Positions 12,672 through 26,500 of a stretch of 64,000 bases of DNA are shown here, piece by piece. This DNA comes from Calliopsis andreniformis. Lineage: Eukaryota > Arthropoda > Insecta > Hymenoptera > Andrenidae. The stretch covers positions 806,001 through 870,000 of the forward strand of contig NW_027480495.1 in assembly GCF_051401765.1 (NCBI RefSeq), given 5' to 3'. How positions within the stretch are numbered: the first letter of the stretch is position 1; every line of letters begins with the position of its first letter. The notes under the pieces are model-generated. The model worked only from the letters and a program-made list of their open reading frames with translations. It was not told where the DNA came from and ran no database searches. Position numbers and translations under genes: made by a program.

Positions 12672-12855
12672 TGAATCCTCAATCCTGAATCCTCAATCTT
12701 CAGCACTCAGTCCTCAACAATCAGCTGTCAATCCTCAATCCGCAATAGAATATCCTCAGTTCAGAGTTTTCAATACGCAATACTCAATCTGCGATCTTCA
12801 AATCTCTATCCACAAACATCAATTCTCATCACTCAACCCTCAACACTCAGTCCTC
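12672..12855 (+). repeat. Core module, subtype c exemplar
   Basis: Subtype c reads GAATATCCTCAG, then TCAGAGTTTTC, then AATACGCAATAC. Eight copies have anchors 12718, 16671, 22202, 26155, 30681, 34644, 40251 and 44696. Their positions follow the large duplications exactly (offsets 9484, 4526, 9570 and 10052), so all eight may descend from two or three founder copies. This exemplar lacks the terminal CCCC and reads CAGTCCTCAATACCC instead. Confidence 0.8.
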
Positions 12856-15716
12856 AATACCCAATCCTCAATCTTCAATCCTCAATCCTCAATCCTCAAT
12901 TCTCAATCCTCAATCCTCAGCCCTCAGTCCTCAAACGTCAATCCTCAACCCTCAGCCCTCATCCTCAGACTTCAATCCTCAATCCTCAATCCTCAATCCT
13001 CAGTCCTCAATCTTCAACCTCAATACTCAATCTTCAATCCTCAATCCTCAATCCTCAATCATCAATCCTCAATCCTCAATCCTCAGTCTTCAATCATCAA
13101 TACTCAATCTTCAATCCTCAATCCTCAATTCTCAATCTTCAATCCTCAATTCTCAATCCTCGATCCTCAGTCTTCAGTCCTCAAACCTCAATCCTCAACC
13201 CTCAGCCCTCATCCTCAATCCTCAATCCTCAATCTTCAATCCTCAGTCTTCAATCCTCAATCCTCAATACTCAGTCCTCAATCCTCAATCCTCAATCCAC
13301 AATCCTCAGCCCACAAACATCAATACTCAGCCCTCAGTCCTCGTCCTCAATCCTCAACCCTCAATCCTCAATCCTCAATCTTCAATCATCAATATTCAAT
13401 CTTCAATCCTCAATCCTCAATCCTCAATCCTCAACCCTCAATCGTCAATGTTCAATCCTCAATACCCTATCATCAATCTTCAATCCTCAATCCTCAATCC
13501 TCAACCGTCAATCCTCAATTCACAATCCTCGATCCTCAGCCTTCAGTCCTCAAACCTCAATCCTCAATCCTCAACCCTCAGCCCTCATCCTCAATCCTCA
13601 ATCCTCAATCTTCAATCCTCAGTCCTCCATCCTCAATCCTCAATACTCAATCCTCAATCCTCAGTCCTCAAACCTCAATCCTAAATCCTCAATCCTGAAT
13701 CCTCAATCTTCAGACCTCAGACATCAACAATCAGTTGTCAATCCTCAATCCTCAATAGAATATCATCAATTCACACCTTTCAATACTCAAAACTCAACCT
13801 GCAATCTTCAAGTCTCTATACACAAACATCAATTCTCATCACTCAACCCTCAACACTCAGTCCCCAATCCTCAATATTCAATCCTCAATCATCAATCCTC
13901 AATCCTCAATTCTCAATTTTTAATCCCCAATACTCAATCTTCAATTCTCAATCCTCAATCCTCAATCCTCAATCCTCAATCCTCAATCCTCAATCCTCAA
14001 TCCTCAGTCCTCAATTCTCAATCCTCAGCCCTCAGCCCTCAGTCCTCAAACCACAATCCTCAACCCTCAGCCCTCATCCTCTATCCTCAATCCTCAATCC
14101 TCAATCCTCAACCCTCAGACCTCATCGTCAATCCTCAATCCTCAATCCTCAATCCTCAATCTTCAATCCTCATTACTGAATCCTCAATCTTCAATCCTCA
14201 ATCCTCAATCCTCAGTCCTCAGTCCTCAAACCTCAATCCTCAACCCTCAGCCCTCATCCTCAATCCTCAATCCTCAATCCTCGATCCTCAATCGTCAGTC
14301 TTCAATCATCAATACTCAATCTTCAATCCTCAATCCTCAATCCTCAATCTTCAATCCTCAATTCTCAATCCTCGATCCTCAGTCTTCAGTCCTCAAACCT
14401 AAATCCTCAATCCTCAGCCCTCATCCTCAATCCTCAATCCTCAATCTTCAATCCTCAGTCCTCAATTCTCAATCCTCAATCCTCAATCCTCAATCCTCAG
14501 TCCTCAAACCTCAATCCTGAATCCTCAATCCTGAATCCTCAATCTTCAGAAATCAGACCTCAACAATCAGTTGTCAATCCTCAATCCTCAATAGAATATC
14601 ATCAATTCACACCTTTCAATACTCAAAGCTCAACCTGCAATCTTCAAATCTCTATCCACAAACATCAATTCTCATCACTCAACCCTCAACACTCAGGCCC
14701 CAATCCTCAATCTTCAATCGTCAATCATCAATCCTCAATCCTCAATTCTCAATCTTTAATCCCCAATACTCAATCTTCAATCCTCAATCCTCAATCCTCA
14801 ATCCTCAATCCTCAATCCTCAATCCTCAATCCTCAATCCTCAATACTCAATCCTCAATTCTCAATCCTCAATCCTCAGCCCTCAGTCCTCAAACCTCAAT
14901 CCTCAACCCTCAGCCCTCATCCTCAATCTTCAATCCTCAATCCTCAATCCTCAATCCCCAATCCTCAATCTTCAATCCTCAATACTCTTTCTTCAATCCT
15001 CAGTCCTCAATCCTCAGTCCTCTATCGTCATTCTTCAATCCTCAATACCCAACCCTCAATCTTCAGTCCTCAATCCTCAATCCTCAATTCTCAATCCTCA
15101 ATCCTCAATCCACAGACCTCAAACATCAATACTCAGCCCTCAGTCCTCGTCCTCAATCCACAACCCTCAATCCTCAATCCTCAATCTTCAATCATCAATA
15201 TTCAATCTTCAATCCTCAATCCTCAATCTTCAATCCTCTATCCTCAATCGTCAATGTTCAATCCTCAATACCCAAGCCTCAATCTTCAATCCTCAATCCT
15301 CAATCCTCATTTCTCAATCCTCAATCCTCAGCCCACAGTCCTCAAACCTCAATCCTCCACCCTCAGCCCTCATCCTCAAACTTCAATCCTCAATCCTCAA
15401 TCCTCAATCCTCAATCCTCAATCTTCAATCCTCAATACTCAATCTTCAGTCCTCAATCCTCAATCCTCAATCCTCAACCCTCAATCCTCAATCGTCAGAC
15501 TTCAATCCTCAATACTCAATCTTCAATCCTCAATCCAGAATCCTCAATCGTCAATCCTCAATTCTCAATCCTCGATCCTCAGTCTTCAGTCCTCAAACCT
15601 CAATCCTCAACCCTCAGCCTCATCCGCAATCCTCAATCCTCAATCTTCAATCCTCAGTCCTCAATCCTCAATCCTCAATCCTCAATCCTCAATCCTCAGT
15701 CCTCAAACCTCAATCC

Positions 15717-15900
15717 TGAATCCTCAATCCTGAATCCTCAATCTTCAGACCTCAGACATAAACAATCAGTTGTCAATCCTCAATCCTCAATAGAATATCA
15801 TCAATTCACACCTTTCAATACTCAAAACTCAACCTGCAATCTTCAAATCTCTATCCACAAACATCAATTCTCATCACTCAACCCTCAACAGTAAGTCCCC
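15717..15900 (+). repeat. Core module variant carrying GTAAGT
   Basis: The usual CAACACTCAGTCCCC end reads CAACAGTAAGTCCCC. GTAAGT starts at 15891, 25375, 29901, 35331, 36613, 39471, 45383, 46665, 49932, 53076, 57834 and 62465 (12 copies). The spacings reproduce the duplication offsets (9484, 4526, 9570, 10052, 13319, 3144, 4631). The motif resembles a spliceosomal 5' splice site, but I treat it as a lineage marker only. It also adds a TAA stop on the + strand. Confidence 0.8.
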
Positions 15901-18900
15901 AATCCTCAATCTTCAATCCTCAATCATCAATCCTCAATCCTCAATTCTCAATCTTTAATCCCCAATACTCATTCTTCAATTCTCAATCCTCAATACACAA
16001 TCCTCAATCCTCAATCCTCAATCCTCAATCCTCAATCCTCAGTCCTCAATTCTCAATCCTCAATCCTCAGCACTCAGTCCTCAAACCTCAATCCTCAACC
16101 CTCAGCCCTCATCCTCAATCTTCAATCCTCAATCCTCAATCCTCAATCCCCAATCCTCAATCTTCAACCCTCAACACTCTTCCTTCAATCCTCAATCCTC
16201 AATCCTCAATCCCCAATCCTCATTCTTCAATCCTCAATACCCAATCCTCAATCTTCAGTCCACAATCCTCAATCCTCAATTCTCAATCCTCAATCCTCAT
16301 TCCACAGACCTCAAACATCAATACTCAGGCCTCAGTCCTCGTCCTCAATCCACAACCCTCAATCCTCAATCCTCAATCTTCAATCATCAATATTCAATCT
16401 TCAATCCTCAATCCTCAATCCTCAATCCTCAATCCTCAATCGTCAATGTTCAATCCTCAATACCCAAGCCTCAACCTTCAATCCTCAATCCTCAATCCTC
16501 AATCCTCAATCCTCAATCGTCAATGTTCAATCCTCAATTCCCAAGCCTCAATCTTCAATCCTCAATCCTCAATCCTCAATCCTCAATCCTCAATGCTCAA
16601 TCCTCAGTCCTCAAACCACAATCCTGAATCCTCAATCCTGAACCCTCAATCTTCAGCACTCAGTCCTCAAAAATCAGTTGTCAATCCTCAATCCTCAATA
16701 GAATATCCTCAGATCAGAGTTTTCAATACGCAATACTCAGTCTGCAACATTCAAATCTCTATCCACAAACTTCAATTCTCATCACTCAACCCTCAACACT
16801 CAGTCCCCAATCCTCAATCTTCAATCCTCAATCCTCAATTCTCAATCCGCAATCCTCAATCCTCATTCTTCAATCCTCAATACCCAATCCTCAATCTTCA
16901 ATCCTCAATCCTCAATCCTCAATTCTCAATCCTCAATCCTCAGTCCTCAGTCCTCAAACCTCAATCCTCAACCCTCAGCCCTCAACCTCAATCCTCAATC
17001 CTCAATTCTCAATCCTCAATCCTCAATCTTCAATCCTCAATACTCAATCCTCAATCTTCAATCCTCAATCCTCAATCCTCAATTCTCAATCCTCAGCCCT
17101 CAGTCCTCAAACGTCAATCCTCAACCCTCAGCCCTCATCCTCAAACTTCAATCCTCAATCCTCAATCCTCAATCCCCAATCCTCAATCTTCAATCCTCAA
17201 TACTCAATCTTCAATCCTCAATCCTCAATCCTCAATCCTCAATCCTCAATCCTCAATCGTCAGTCTTCAATCCTCAATACTCAATCTTCAATCCTCAATC
17301 CTCAATCCTCAATCGCCAATCCTCAATTCTCAATCCTCGATCCTCAGTCTTCAGACCTCAAACCTCGATCCTCAACCCTCAGCCCTCATCCTCAATCCTC
17401 AATCCTCAATCTTCAATCCTCAGTCCTCAATCCTCAATCCTCAATCCTCAATCCTCAATCCTCAGTCCTCAAACCTCAATCCGGAATCCTCAATCCTGAA
17501 TCCTCAATCTTCAGAAATCAGACCTCAACAATCAGTTGTCAATCCTCAATCCTCAATAGAATATCATCAATTCACACCTTTCAATACTCAAAACTCAAAC
17601 TGCAATCTTCAAGTCTCTATCCACAAACATCAATTCTCATCACTCAACCCTCAACACTCAGTCCCCAATCCTCAATCTTCAATCCTCAATCATCAATCCT
17701 CAATCCTCAATTCTCAATCTTTAATCCCCAATACTCAATCTTCAATCCTCAATCCTCAATCCTCAATCCTCAATCCTCAATCGTCAGTCTTCAATCCTCA
17801 ATACTCAATCTTCAATCCTCAATCCTCAATCCTCAATCGTCAATCCTCAATTCTCAATCCACGATCCTCAGTCTTCAGACCTCAAACCTCGATCCTCAAC
17901 CCTCAGCCCTCATCCTCAATTCTCAATCCACAGTTTTCAATCCTCAGTCCTCAATCCTCAATCCTCAATCCTCAATCCTCAATCCTCAGTCCTCAAACCT
18001 CAATCCGGAGTCCTCAATCCTGAATCCTCAATCTTCAGAAATCAGACCTCAACAATCAGTTGTCAATCCTCAATCCTCAATAGAATATCATCAATTCACA
18101 CCTTTCAATACTCAAAACTCAAACTGCAATCTTCAAGTCTCTACCCACAAACATCAATTCTCATCACTCAACCCTCAACACTCAGTCCCCAATCCTCAAT
18201 CTTCAATCCTCAATCATCAATCCTCAATCCTCAATTCTCAATCTTTAATCCCCAATACTCAATCTTCAATCCTCAATCCTCAATCCTCAATCCTCAATCC
18301 TCAATCCTCAATCCTCAATCCTCAATCCTCAATCCTCAATCCTCAATTCTCAATCCTCAAGGCTCAGCCCTCAGCCCTCAAACCTCAATCCTCAACCCTC
18401 AGCCCTCATCCTCAATCTTCAATCCTCAATCCTCAATCCTCAATCCCCAATCCTCAATCTTCAATCCTCAATACTCTTTCTTCAATCCTCAATCCTCAAT
18501 CCTCAATCCTCGATCTTCATTCTTCAATCCTCAATACCCAATCCTCAATCTTCAGTCCTCAATCCTCAATCCTCAATTCTCAATCCTCAATCCTCAATCC
18601 ACAGACCTCAAACATCAATACTCAGCCCTCAGTCCTCGTCCTCAATCCACAACCCTCAATCCTCAATCCTCAATCTTCAATCATCAATATTCAATCTTCA
18701 ATCCTCAATCCTCAATCCTCAATCCTCAATCCTCAATCGTCAATGTTCAATCCTCAATACCCAACCCTCAATCTTCAATCCTCAATCCTCAATCCTCAAT
18801 TCTCAATCCTCAATCCTCAGCCCTCAGTCCTCAAACCTCAATCCTCAATCCTCAATCTTCAATCCTCAGTCCTCCATCCTCAATCCTCAATCCTCAATCC

Positions 18901-20212
18901 TCAATCCTCAGTCCTCAAACCTCAATCCTGAATCCTCAATCCTGAATCCTCAATCTTCAGACCTCAGACATCAACAATCAGTTGTCAATCCTCAATCCTC
19001 AATAGAATATCATCAATTCACAGCTTTCAATACTCAAAACTCAACCTGCAATCTTCAAATCTCTATCCACAAACATCAATTCTCATCACTCAACCCTGAA
19101 CACTCAGTCCCCAATCCTCAATCTTCAACCCTCAATCATCAATCCTCAATCCTCAATCCTCAGTCCTCAATCCTCAATCCTCAATCCTCAGTCCTCAATT
19201 CTATATCCTCAATCCTCAGCCCTCAGTCCTCAAACCTCAATCCTCAACCCTCAGCCCTCATCCTCAATCCTCAATCCTCAATCCTCAATCCTCAATCCCC
19301 AATCCTCAATCTTCAATCCTCAATACCCTTTCTTCAATCCTCAATCCTCAATCCTCAATCCTCAATCCTCATTCTTCAATCCTCAATACCCAATCCTCAA
19401 TCTTCAGTCCTCAATCCTCAATCCTCAATTCTCAATCCTCAATCCTCAATCCACAGACCTCAAACATCAATACTCAGCCCTCAGTCCTCGTCCTCAATCC
19501 CCAACCCTCAATCCTCAACCCTCAATCCTCAATCCTCAATCTTCAATCATCAATATTCAATCCTCAATCCTCAATCCTCAATCCTCAATCCTCAACCCTC
19601 AATCGTCAATCCTCAATCTTCAATCATCAATATTCAATCTTCAATCCTCAATCCTCAATCCTCAATCCTCAACCCTCAATCGTCAATGTTCAATCCTCAA
19701 TACCCTATCCTCAATCTTCAATCCTCAATCCTCAATCCTCAACCGTCAATCCTCAATTCACAATCCTCGATCCTCAATCCTCAGTCCACAATTCTCAATC
19801 CTCAATCCTCAGCCCTCAGTCCTCAAACCTCAATCCTCAACCCTCAGCCCTCATCCTCAATCTTCAATCCTCAATCCTCAATCCTCAATCCCCAATCCTC
19901 AATCTTCAATCCTCAATACCCTTTCTTCAATCCTCAATCCTCAATCCTCAATCCTCAATCCTCATTCTTCAATCCTCAATACCCAATCCTCAATCTTCAG
20001 TCCTCAATCCTCAATCCTCAATTCTCAATCCTCAATCCTCAATCCTCAGCCCTCAGTCCTCAAACCACAATCCTCAACCCTCAGCCCTCATCCTCAATCC
20101 TCAATCCTCAATCCTCAATCCTCAATCCCCAATCCTCAATCTTCAATCCTCAATACCCTTTCTTCAATCCTCAATCCTCAATCCTCAATCCTCAATCCTC
20201 ATTCTTCAATCC

Positions 20213-21333
20213 TCAATACCCAATCCTCAATCTTCAGTCCTCAATCCTCAATCCTCAATTCTCAATCCTCAATCCTCAATCCACAGACCTCAAACATCAA
20301 TACTCAGCCCTCAGTCCTCGTCCTCAATCCCCAACCCTCAATCCTCAATCCTCAATCTTCAATCATCAATATTCAATCTTCAATCCTCAATCCTCAATTC
20401 TCAATCCTCAATCCTCAATCGTCAATGTTCAATCCTCATTCTTCAACCCTCAATACCCAATCCTCAATCTTCAGTCCTCAATCCTCAATCCTCAATTCTC
20501 AATCCTCAATCCACAATCCTCAGACCACAAACATCAATACTCAGCCCTCAGTCCTCGTCCTCAATCCTCAACCCTCAATCGTCAATCCTCAATCTTCAAT
20601 CATCAATATTCAATCTTCAATCCTCAATCCTCAATCCTCAATCCTCAACCCTCAATCGTCAATCCTCAATCTTCAATCATCAATATTCTATCTTCAATCC
20701 TCAATCCTCAATCCTCAATCCTCAACCCTCAATCGTCAATGTTCAATCCTCAATACCCTATCCTCAATCTTCAATCCTCAATCCTCAATCCTCAACCGTC
20801 AATCCTCAATACACAATCCTCGATCCTCAGTCTTCAGTCCTCAAACCTCAATCCTCAACCCTCAGCCCTCATCCTCAATCCTCAATCCTCAATCTTCAAT
20901 CCTCAGTCCTCCATCCTCAATCCTCAATACTCAATCCTCAATCCTCAGTCCTCAAACCTCAATCCTAAATCCTCAATCCTGAATCCTCAATCTTCAGACC
21001 TCAGACATCAACAATCAGTTGTCAATCCTCAATCCTCAATAGAATATCATCTTTCAATACTCAAAACTCAACCTGCAATCTTCAAGTCTCTATACACAAA
21101 CATCAATTCTCATCACTCAACCCTCAACACTCAGTCCCCAATCCTCAATCTTCAATCCTCAATCATCAATCCTCAATCCTCAATTCTCAATTTTTAATCC
21201 CCAATACTCAATCTTCAATTCTCAATCCTCAATCCTCAATCCTCAATCCTCAATCCTCAATCCTCAATCCTCAATCCTCAGTCCTCAATTCTCAATCCTC
21301 AATCCTCAGCCCTCAGTCCTCAAACCACAATCC
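20213..21333 (+). repeat. 1121-bp segment present only in unit A'
   Basis: This segment accounts for the change of offset from 8363 to 9484 between units A and A'. It is array sequence too: its right part resembles 13.4-14.06 kb, sharing the CCTAAATCC lead-in to the core and the CAATTTTTAATCC variant. It therefore looks like an internal duplication or conversion tract that was added to one unit only. It contains the core at 21012 with the 10-bp deletion. Confidence 0.75.
20966..21139 (+). repeat. Core module with a 10-bp deletion
   Basis: At this copy (anchor 21012) GAATATCAT is followed directly by CTTTCAATAC; the other subtype a cores have ten more bases there (CAATTCACAC). I saw this deletion in no other copy. 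Because 10 is not a multiple of 7, it breaks the heptamer register locally. It also joins two + frames and yields a spurious 503-codon frame. Confidence 0.8.
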
Positions 21334-23567
21334 TCAACCCTCAGCCCTCATCCTCAATCCTCAATCCTCAATCCTCAATCCTCAACCCTCAGACCTCATC
21401 GTCAATCCTCAATCCTCAATCCTCAATCCTCAATCTTCAATCCTCAGTACTGAATCCTCAAACTTCAACCCTCAATCCTCAATCCTCAGTCCTCAGTCCT
21501 CAAACCTCAATCCTCAACCCTCAGCCCTCATCCTCAATCCTCAATCCTCAATCCTCAATCCTCAATCCTCAATCTTCAATCTTCAATCATCAATATTCAA
21601 TCTTCAATCCTCAATCCTCAATCCTCAAACCTCAATCCTCAATCCTCAATGTTCAATCCTCAGTACCCAATCCTCAATCTTCAATCCTCAATCGTCAATC
21701 CCCAATCCTCAATCCTCAATCCTCAATCCTCAATTGTCAATCCTCAATCCTCAGCCCTCAGTCCTCAAACCTCAATCCTCAACCCTCAGCCGTCATCCTC
21801 AATCTTCAATCCTCAATCCTCAATCCTCAATCCCCAAGCCTCAATCTTCAATCCTCAATACTCTTTCTTCAATGCTCAATCCTCAATCCTAATTCCTCAA
21901 TCCTCATTCTTCATTCCTCAATACCCAATCCTCAATCTTCAGTCCTCATTCTTCAATCCTCAATGCCCAATCCTCAATCTTCAGTCCTCAATCCTCAATC
22001 CTCAATCCTCAATCCTCAATCCTCAATCCTCAATCCTCAATCCTCAATCCTCAATGTTCAATCCTCTGTACCCAATCCTCAATCTTCAATCCTCAATCGT
22101 CAATCCTCAATGCTCAATCCTCAATCCTCAATCCTCTGTCCTCAAACCACAATCCTGAATCCTCAATCCTGAATCCTCAATCTTCAGCACTCAGTCCTCA
22201 ACAATCAGCTGTCAATCCTCAATCCGCAATAGAATATCCTCAGTTCAGAGTTTTCAATACGCAATACTCAATCTGCGATCTTCAAATCTCTATCCACAAA
22301 CATCAATTCTCATCACTCAACCCTCAACACTCAGTCCTCAATACCCAATCCTCAATCTTCAATCCTCAATCCTCAATCCTCAATTCTCAATCCTCAATCC
22401 TCAGCCCTCAGTCCTCAAACGTCAATCCTCAACCCTCAGCCCTCATCCTCAGACTTCAATCCTCAATCCTCAATCCTCAATCCTCAGTCCTCAATCTTAA
22501 ACCTCAATACTCAATCTTCAATCCTCAATCCTCAATCCTCAATCATCAATCCTCAATCCTCAATCCTCAGTCTTCAATCATCAATACTCAATCTTCAATC
22601 CTCAATCCTCAATTCTCAATCTTCAATCCTCAATTCTCAATCCTCGATCCTCAGTCTTCAGTCCTCAAACCTCAATCCTCAACCCTCAGCCCTCATCCTC
22701 AATCCTCAATCCTCAATCTTCAATCCTCAGTCTTCAATCCTCAATCCTCAATACTCAGTCCTCAATCCTCAATCCTCAATCCACAATCCTCAGCCCACAA
22801 ACATCAATACTCAGCCCTCAGTCCTCGTCCTCAATCCTCAACCCTCAATCCTCAATCCTCAATCTTCAATCATCAATATTCAATCTTCAATCCTCAATCC
22901 TCAATCCTCAATCCTCAACCCTCAATCGTCAATGTTCAATCCTCAATACCCTATCCTCAATCTTCAATCCTCAATCCTCAATCCTCAACCGTCAATCCTC
23001 AATTCACAATCCTCGATCCTCAGCCTTCAGTCCTCAAACCTCAATCCTCAATCCTCAACCCTCAGCCCTCATCCTCAATCCTCAATCCTCAATCTTCAAT
23101 CCTCAGTCCTCCATCCTCAATCCTCAATACTCAATCCTCAATCCTCAGTCCTCAAACCTCAATCCTAAATCCTCAATCCTGAATCCTCAATCTTCAGACC
23201 TCAGACATCAACAATCAGTTGTCAATCCTCAATCCTCAATAGAATATCATCAATTCACACCTTTCAATACTCAAAACTCAACCTGCAATCTTCAAGTCTC
23301 TATACACAAACATCAATTCTCATCACTCAACCCTCAACACTCAGTCCCCAATCCTCAATATTCAATCCTCAATCATCAATCCTCAATCCTCAATTCTCAA
23401 TTTTTAATCCCCAATACTCTATCTTCAATTCTCAATCCTCAATCCTCAATCCTCAATCCTCAATCCTCAATCCTCAATCCTCAATCCTCAGTCCTCAATT
23501 CTCAATCCTCAGCCCTCAGCCCTCAGTCCTCAAACCACAATCCTCAACCCTCAGCCCTCATCCTCTA

Positions 23568-26500
23568 TCCTCAATCCTCAATCCTCAATCCTCAACCCTC
23601 AGACCTCATCGTCAATCCTCAATCCTCAATCCTCAATCCTCAATCTTCAATCCTCATTACTGAATCCTCAATCTTCAATCCTCAATCCTCAATCCTCAGT
23701 CCTCAGTCCTCAAACCTCAATCCTCAATCCTCAGCCCTCATCCTCAATCCTCAATCCTCAATCCTCGATCCTCAATCGTCAGTCTTCAATCATCAATACT
23801 CAATCTTCAATCCTCAATCCTCAATCCTCAATCTTCAATCCTCAATTCTCAATCCTCGATCCTCAGTCTTCAGTCCTCAAACCTAAATCCTCAATCCTCA
23901 GCCCTCATCCTCAATCCTCAATCCTCAATCTTCAATCCTCAGTCCTCAATTCTCAATCCTCAATCCTCAATCCTCAATCCTCAGTCCTCAAACCTCAATC
24001 CTGAATCCTCAATCCTGAATCCTCAATCTTCAGAAATCAGACCTCAACAAACAGTTGTCAATCCTCAATCCTCAATAGAATATCATCAATTCACACCTTT
24101 CAATACTCAAAGCTCAACCTGCAATCTTCAAATCTCTATCCACAAACATCAATTCTCATCACTCAACCCTCAACACTCAGGCCCCAATCCTCAATCTTCA
24201 ATCGTCAATCATCAATCCTCAATCCTCAATTCTCAATCTTTAATCCCCAATACTCAATCTTCAATCCTCAATCCTCAATCCTCAATCCTCAATCCTCAAT
24301 CCTCAATCCTCAATCCTCAATCCTCAATACTCAATCCTCAATTCTCAATCCTCAATCCTCAGCCCTCAGTCCTCAAACCTCAATCCTCAACCCTCAGCCC
24401 TCATCCTCAATCTTCAATCCTCAATCCTCAATCCTCAATCCCCAATCCTCAATCTTCAATCCTCAATACTCTTTCTTCAATCCTCAGTCCTCAATCCTCA
24501 GTCCTCTATCGTCATTCTTCAATCCTCAATACCCAACCCTCAATCTTCAGTCCTCAATCCTCAATCCTCAATTCTCAATCCTCAATCCTCAATCCACAGA
24601 CCTCAAACATCAATACTCAGCCCTCAGTCCTCGTCCTCAATCCACAACCCTCAATCCTCAATCCTCAATCTTCAATCATCAATATTCAATCTTCAATCCT
24701 CAATCCTCAATCTTCAATCCTCTATCCTCAATCGTCAATGTTCAATCCTCAATACCCAAGCCTCAATCTTCAATCCTCAATCCTCAATCCTCATTTCTCA
24801 ATCCTCAATCCTCAGCCCACAGTCCTCAAACCTCAATCCTCCACCCTCAGCCCTCATCCTCAAACTTCAATCCTCAATCCTCAATCCTCAATCCTCAATC
24901 CTCAATCTTCAATCCTCAATACTCAATCTTCAGTCCTCAATCCTCAATCCTCAATCCTCAACCCTCAATCCTCAATCGTCAGACTTCAATCCTCAATACT
25001 CAATCTTCAATCCTCAATCCAGAATCCTCAATCGTCAATCCTCAATTCTCAATCCTCGATCCTCAGTCTTCAGTCCTCAAACCTCAATCCTCAACCCTCA
25101 GCCTCATCCGCAATCCTCAATCCTCAATCTTCAATCCTCAGTCCTCAATCCTCAATCCTCAATCCTCAATCCTCAATCCTCAGTCCTCAAACCTCAATCC
25201 TGAATCCTCAATCCTGAATCCTCAATCTTCAGACCTCAGACATAAACAATCAGTTGTCAATCCTCAATCCTCAATAGAATATCATCAATTCACACCTTTC
25301 AATACTCAAAACTCAACCTGCAATCTTCAAATCTCTATCCACAAACATCAATTCTCATCACTCAACCCTCAACAGTAAGTCCCCAATCCTCAATCTTCAA
25401 TCCTCAATCATCAATCCTCAATCCTCAATTCTCAATCTTTAATCCCCAATACTCATTCTTCAATTCTCAATCCTCAATACACAATCCTCAATCCTCAATC
25501 CTCAATCCTCAATCCTCAATCCTCAGTCCTCAATTCTCAATCCTCAATCCTCAGCACTCAGTCCTCAAACCTCAATCCTCAACCCTCAGCCCTCATCCTC
25601 AATCTTCAATCCTCAATCCTCAATCCTCAATCCCCAATCCTCAATCTTCAACCCTCAACACTCTTCCTTCAATCCTCAATCCTCAATCCTCAATCCCCAA
25701 TCCTCATTCTTCAATCCTCAATACCCAATCCTCAATCTTCAGTCCACAATCCTCAATCCTCAATTCTCAATCCTCAATCCTCATTCCACAGACCTCAAAC
25801 ATCAATACTCAGGCCTCAGTCCTCGTCCTCAATCCACAACCCTCAATCCTCAATCCTCAATCTTCAATCATCAATATTCAATCTTCAATCCTCAATCCTC
25901 AATCCTCAATCCTCAATCCTCAATCGTCAATGTTCAATCCTCAATACCCAAGCCTCAACCTTCAATCCTCAATCCTCAATCCTCAATCCTCAATCCTCAA
26001 TCGTCAATGTTCAATCCTCAATTCCCAAGCCTCAATCTTCAATCCTCAATCCTCAATCCTCAATCCTCAATCCTCAATGCTCAATCCTCAGTCCTCAAAC
26101 CACAATCCTGAATCCTCAATCCTGAACCCTCAATCTTCAGCACTCAGTCCTCAACAATCAGTTGTCAATCCTCAATCCTCAATAGAATATCCTCAGATCA
26201 GAGTTTTCAATACGCAATACTCAGTCTGCAACATTCAAATCTCTATCCACAAACTTCAATTCTCATCACTCAACCCTCAACACTCAGTCCCCAATCCTCA
26301 ATCTTCAATCCTCAATCCTCAATCCTCAATCCCCAATCGTCAATCCTCAATACCCAATCCTCAATCTTCAATCCTCAATCCTCAATCCTCAATCTTCAAT
26401 CCTCAATACTAAATCCTCAATTCTCAATCCTCAATCCTCAGTCCTGAGTCCTCAAACGTCAATCCTCAACTCTCAGCCCTGACCCTCAATCCTCAATCCT

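Larger units (their letters stand above)
8440..16802 (+). repeat. 8363-bp higher-order unit, first copy (unit A)
   Basis: This unit is followed directly by a second copy at 16803-26286; borders are uncertain by about 40 bp because they lie in repeats. The offset is 8363 bp for 8.4-11.85 kb and 9484 bp for 11.85-16.8 kb, because the second copy has an extra 1121 bp. Core anchors are 9166, 9690, 10612 (a), 12718 (c), 13728, 14564, 15763 (a) and 16671 (c, with AAAATCAG instead of CAATCAG). The first M2 modules and the first GTAAGT-bearing core (15891) appear here. Confidence 0.85.
16803..26286 (+). repeat. Second copy of the 8363-bp unit, with 1121 bp extra (unit A')
   Basis: Tandem copy of 8440-16802. 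Core anchors are 17529, 18053, 18975, 21012, 23212, 24048, 25247 (a) and 22202, 26155 (c). All except 21012 are at +8363 or +9484 from a core in unit A. Copy-specific substitutions seen include CTTAAACC near 22498 against CTTCAACC, and CTCTATCTTC near 23420 against CTCAATCTTC. Confidence 0.85.

Noticed and set aside
15889..15898. 5' splice site (GTAAGT)
   Set aside because: No exon, no matching acceptor or branch site and no coding frame. It is a one-time variant copied by duplication.
16446..18023. 525-codon open frame spanning the junction of units A and A'
   Set aside because: It runs across a duplication junction and two different core types; the paralogous frames at 25930, 30456 and 40026 stop after 160 codons.
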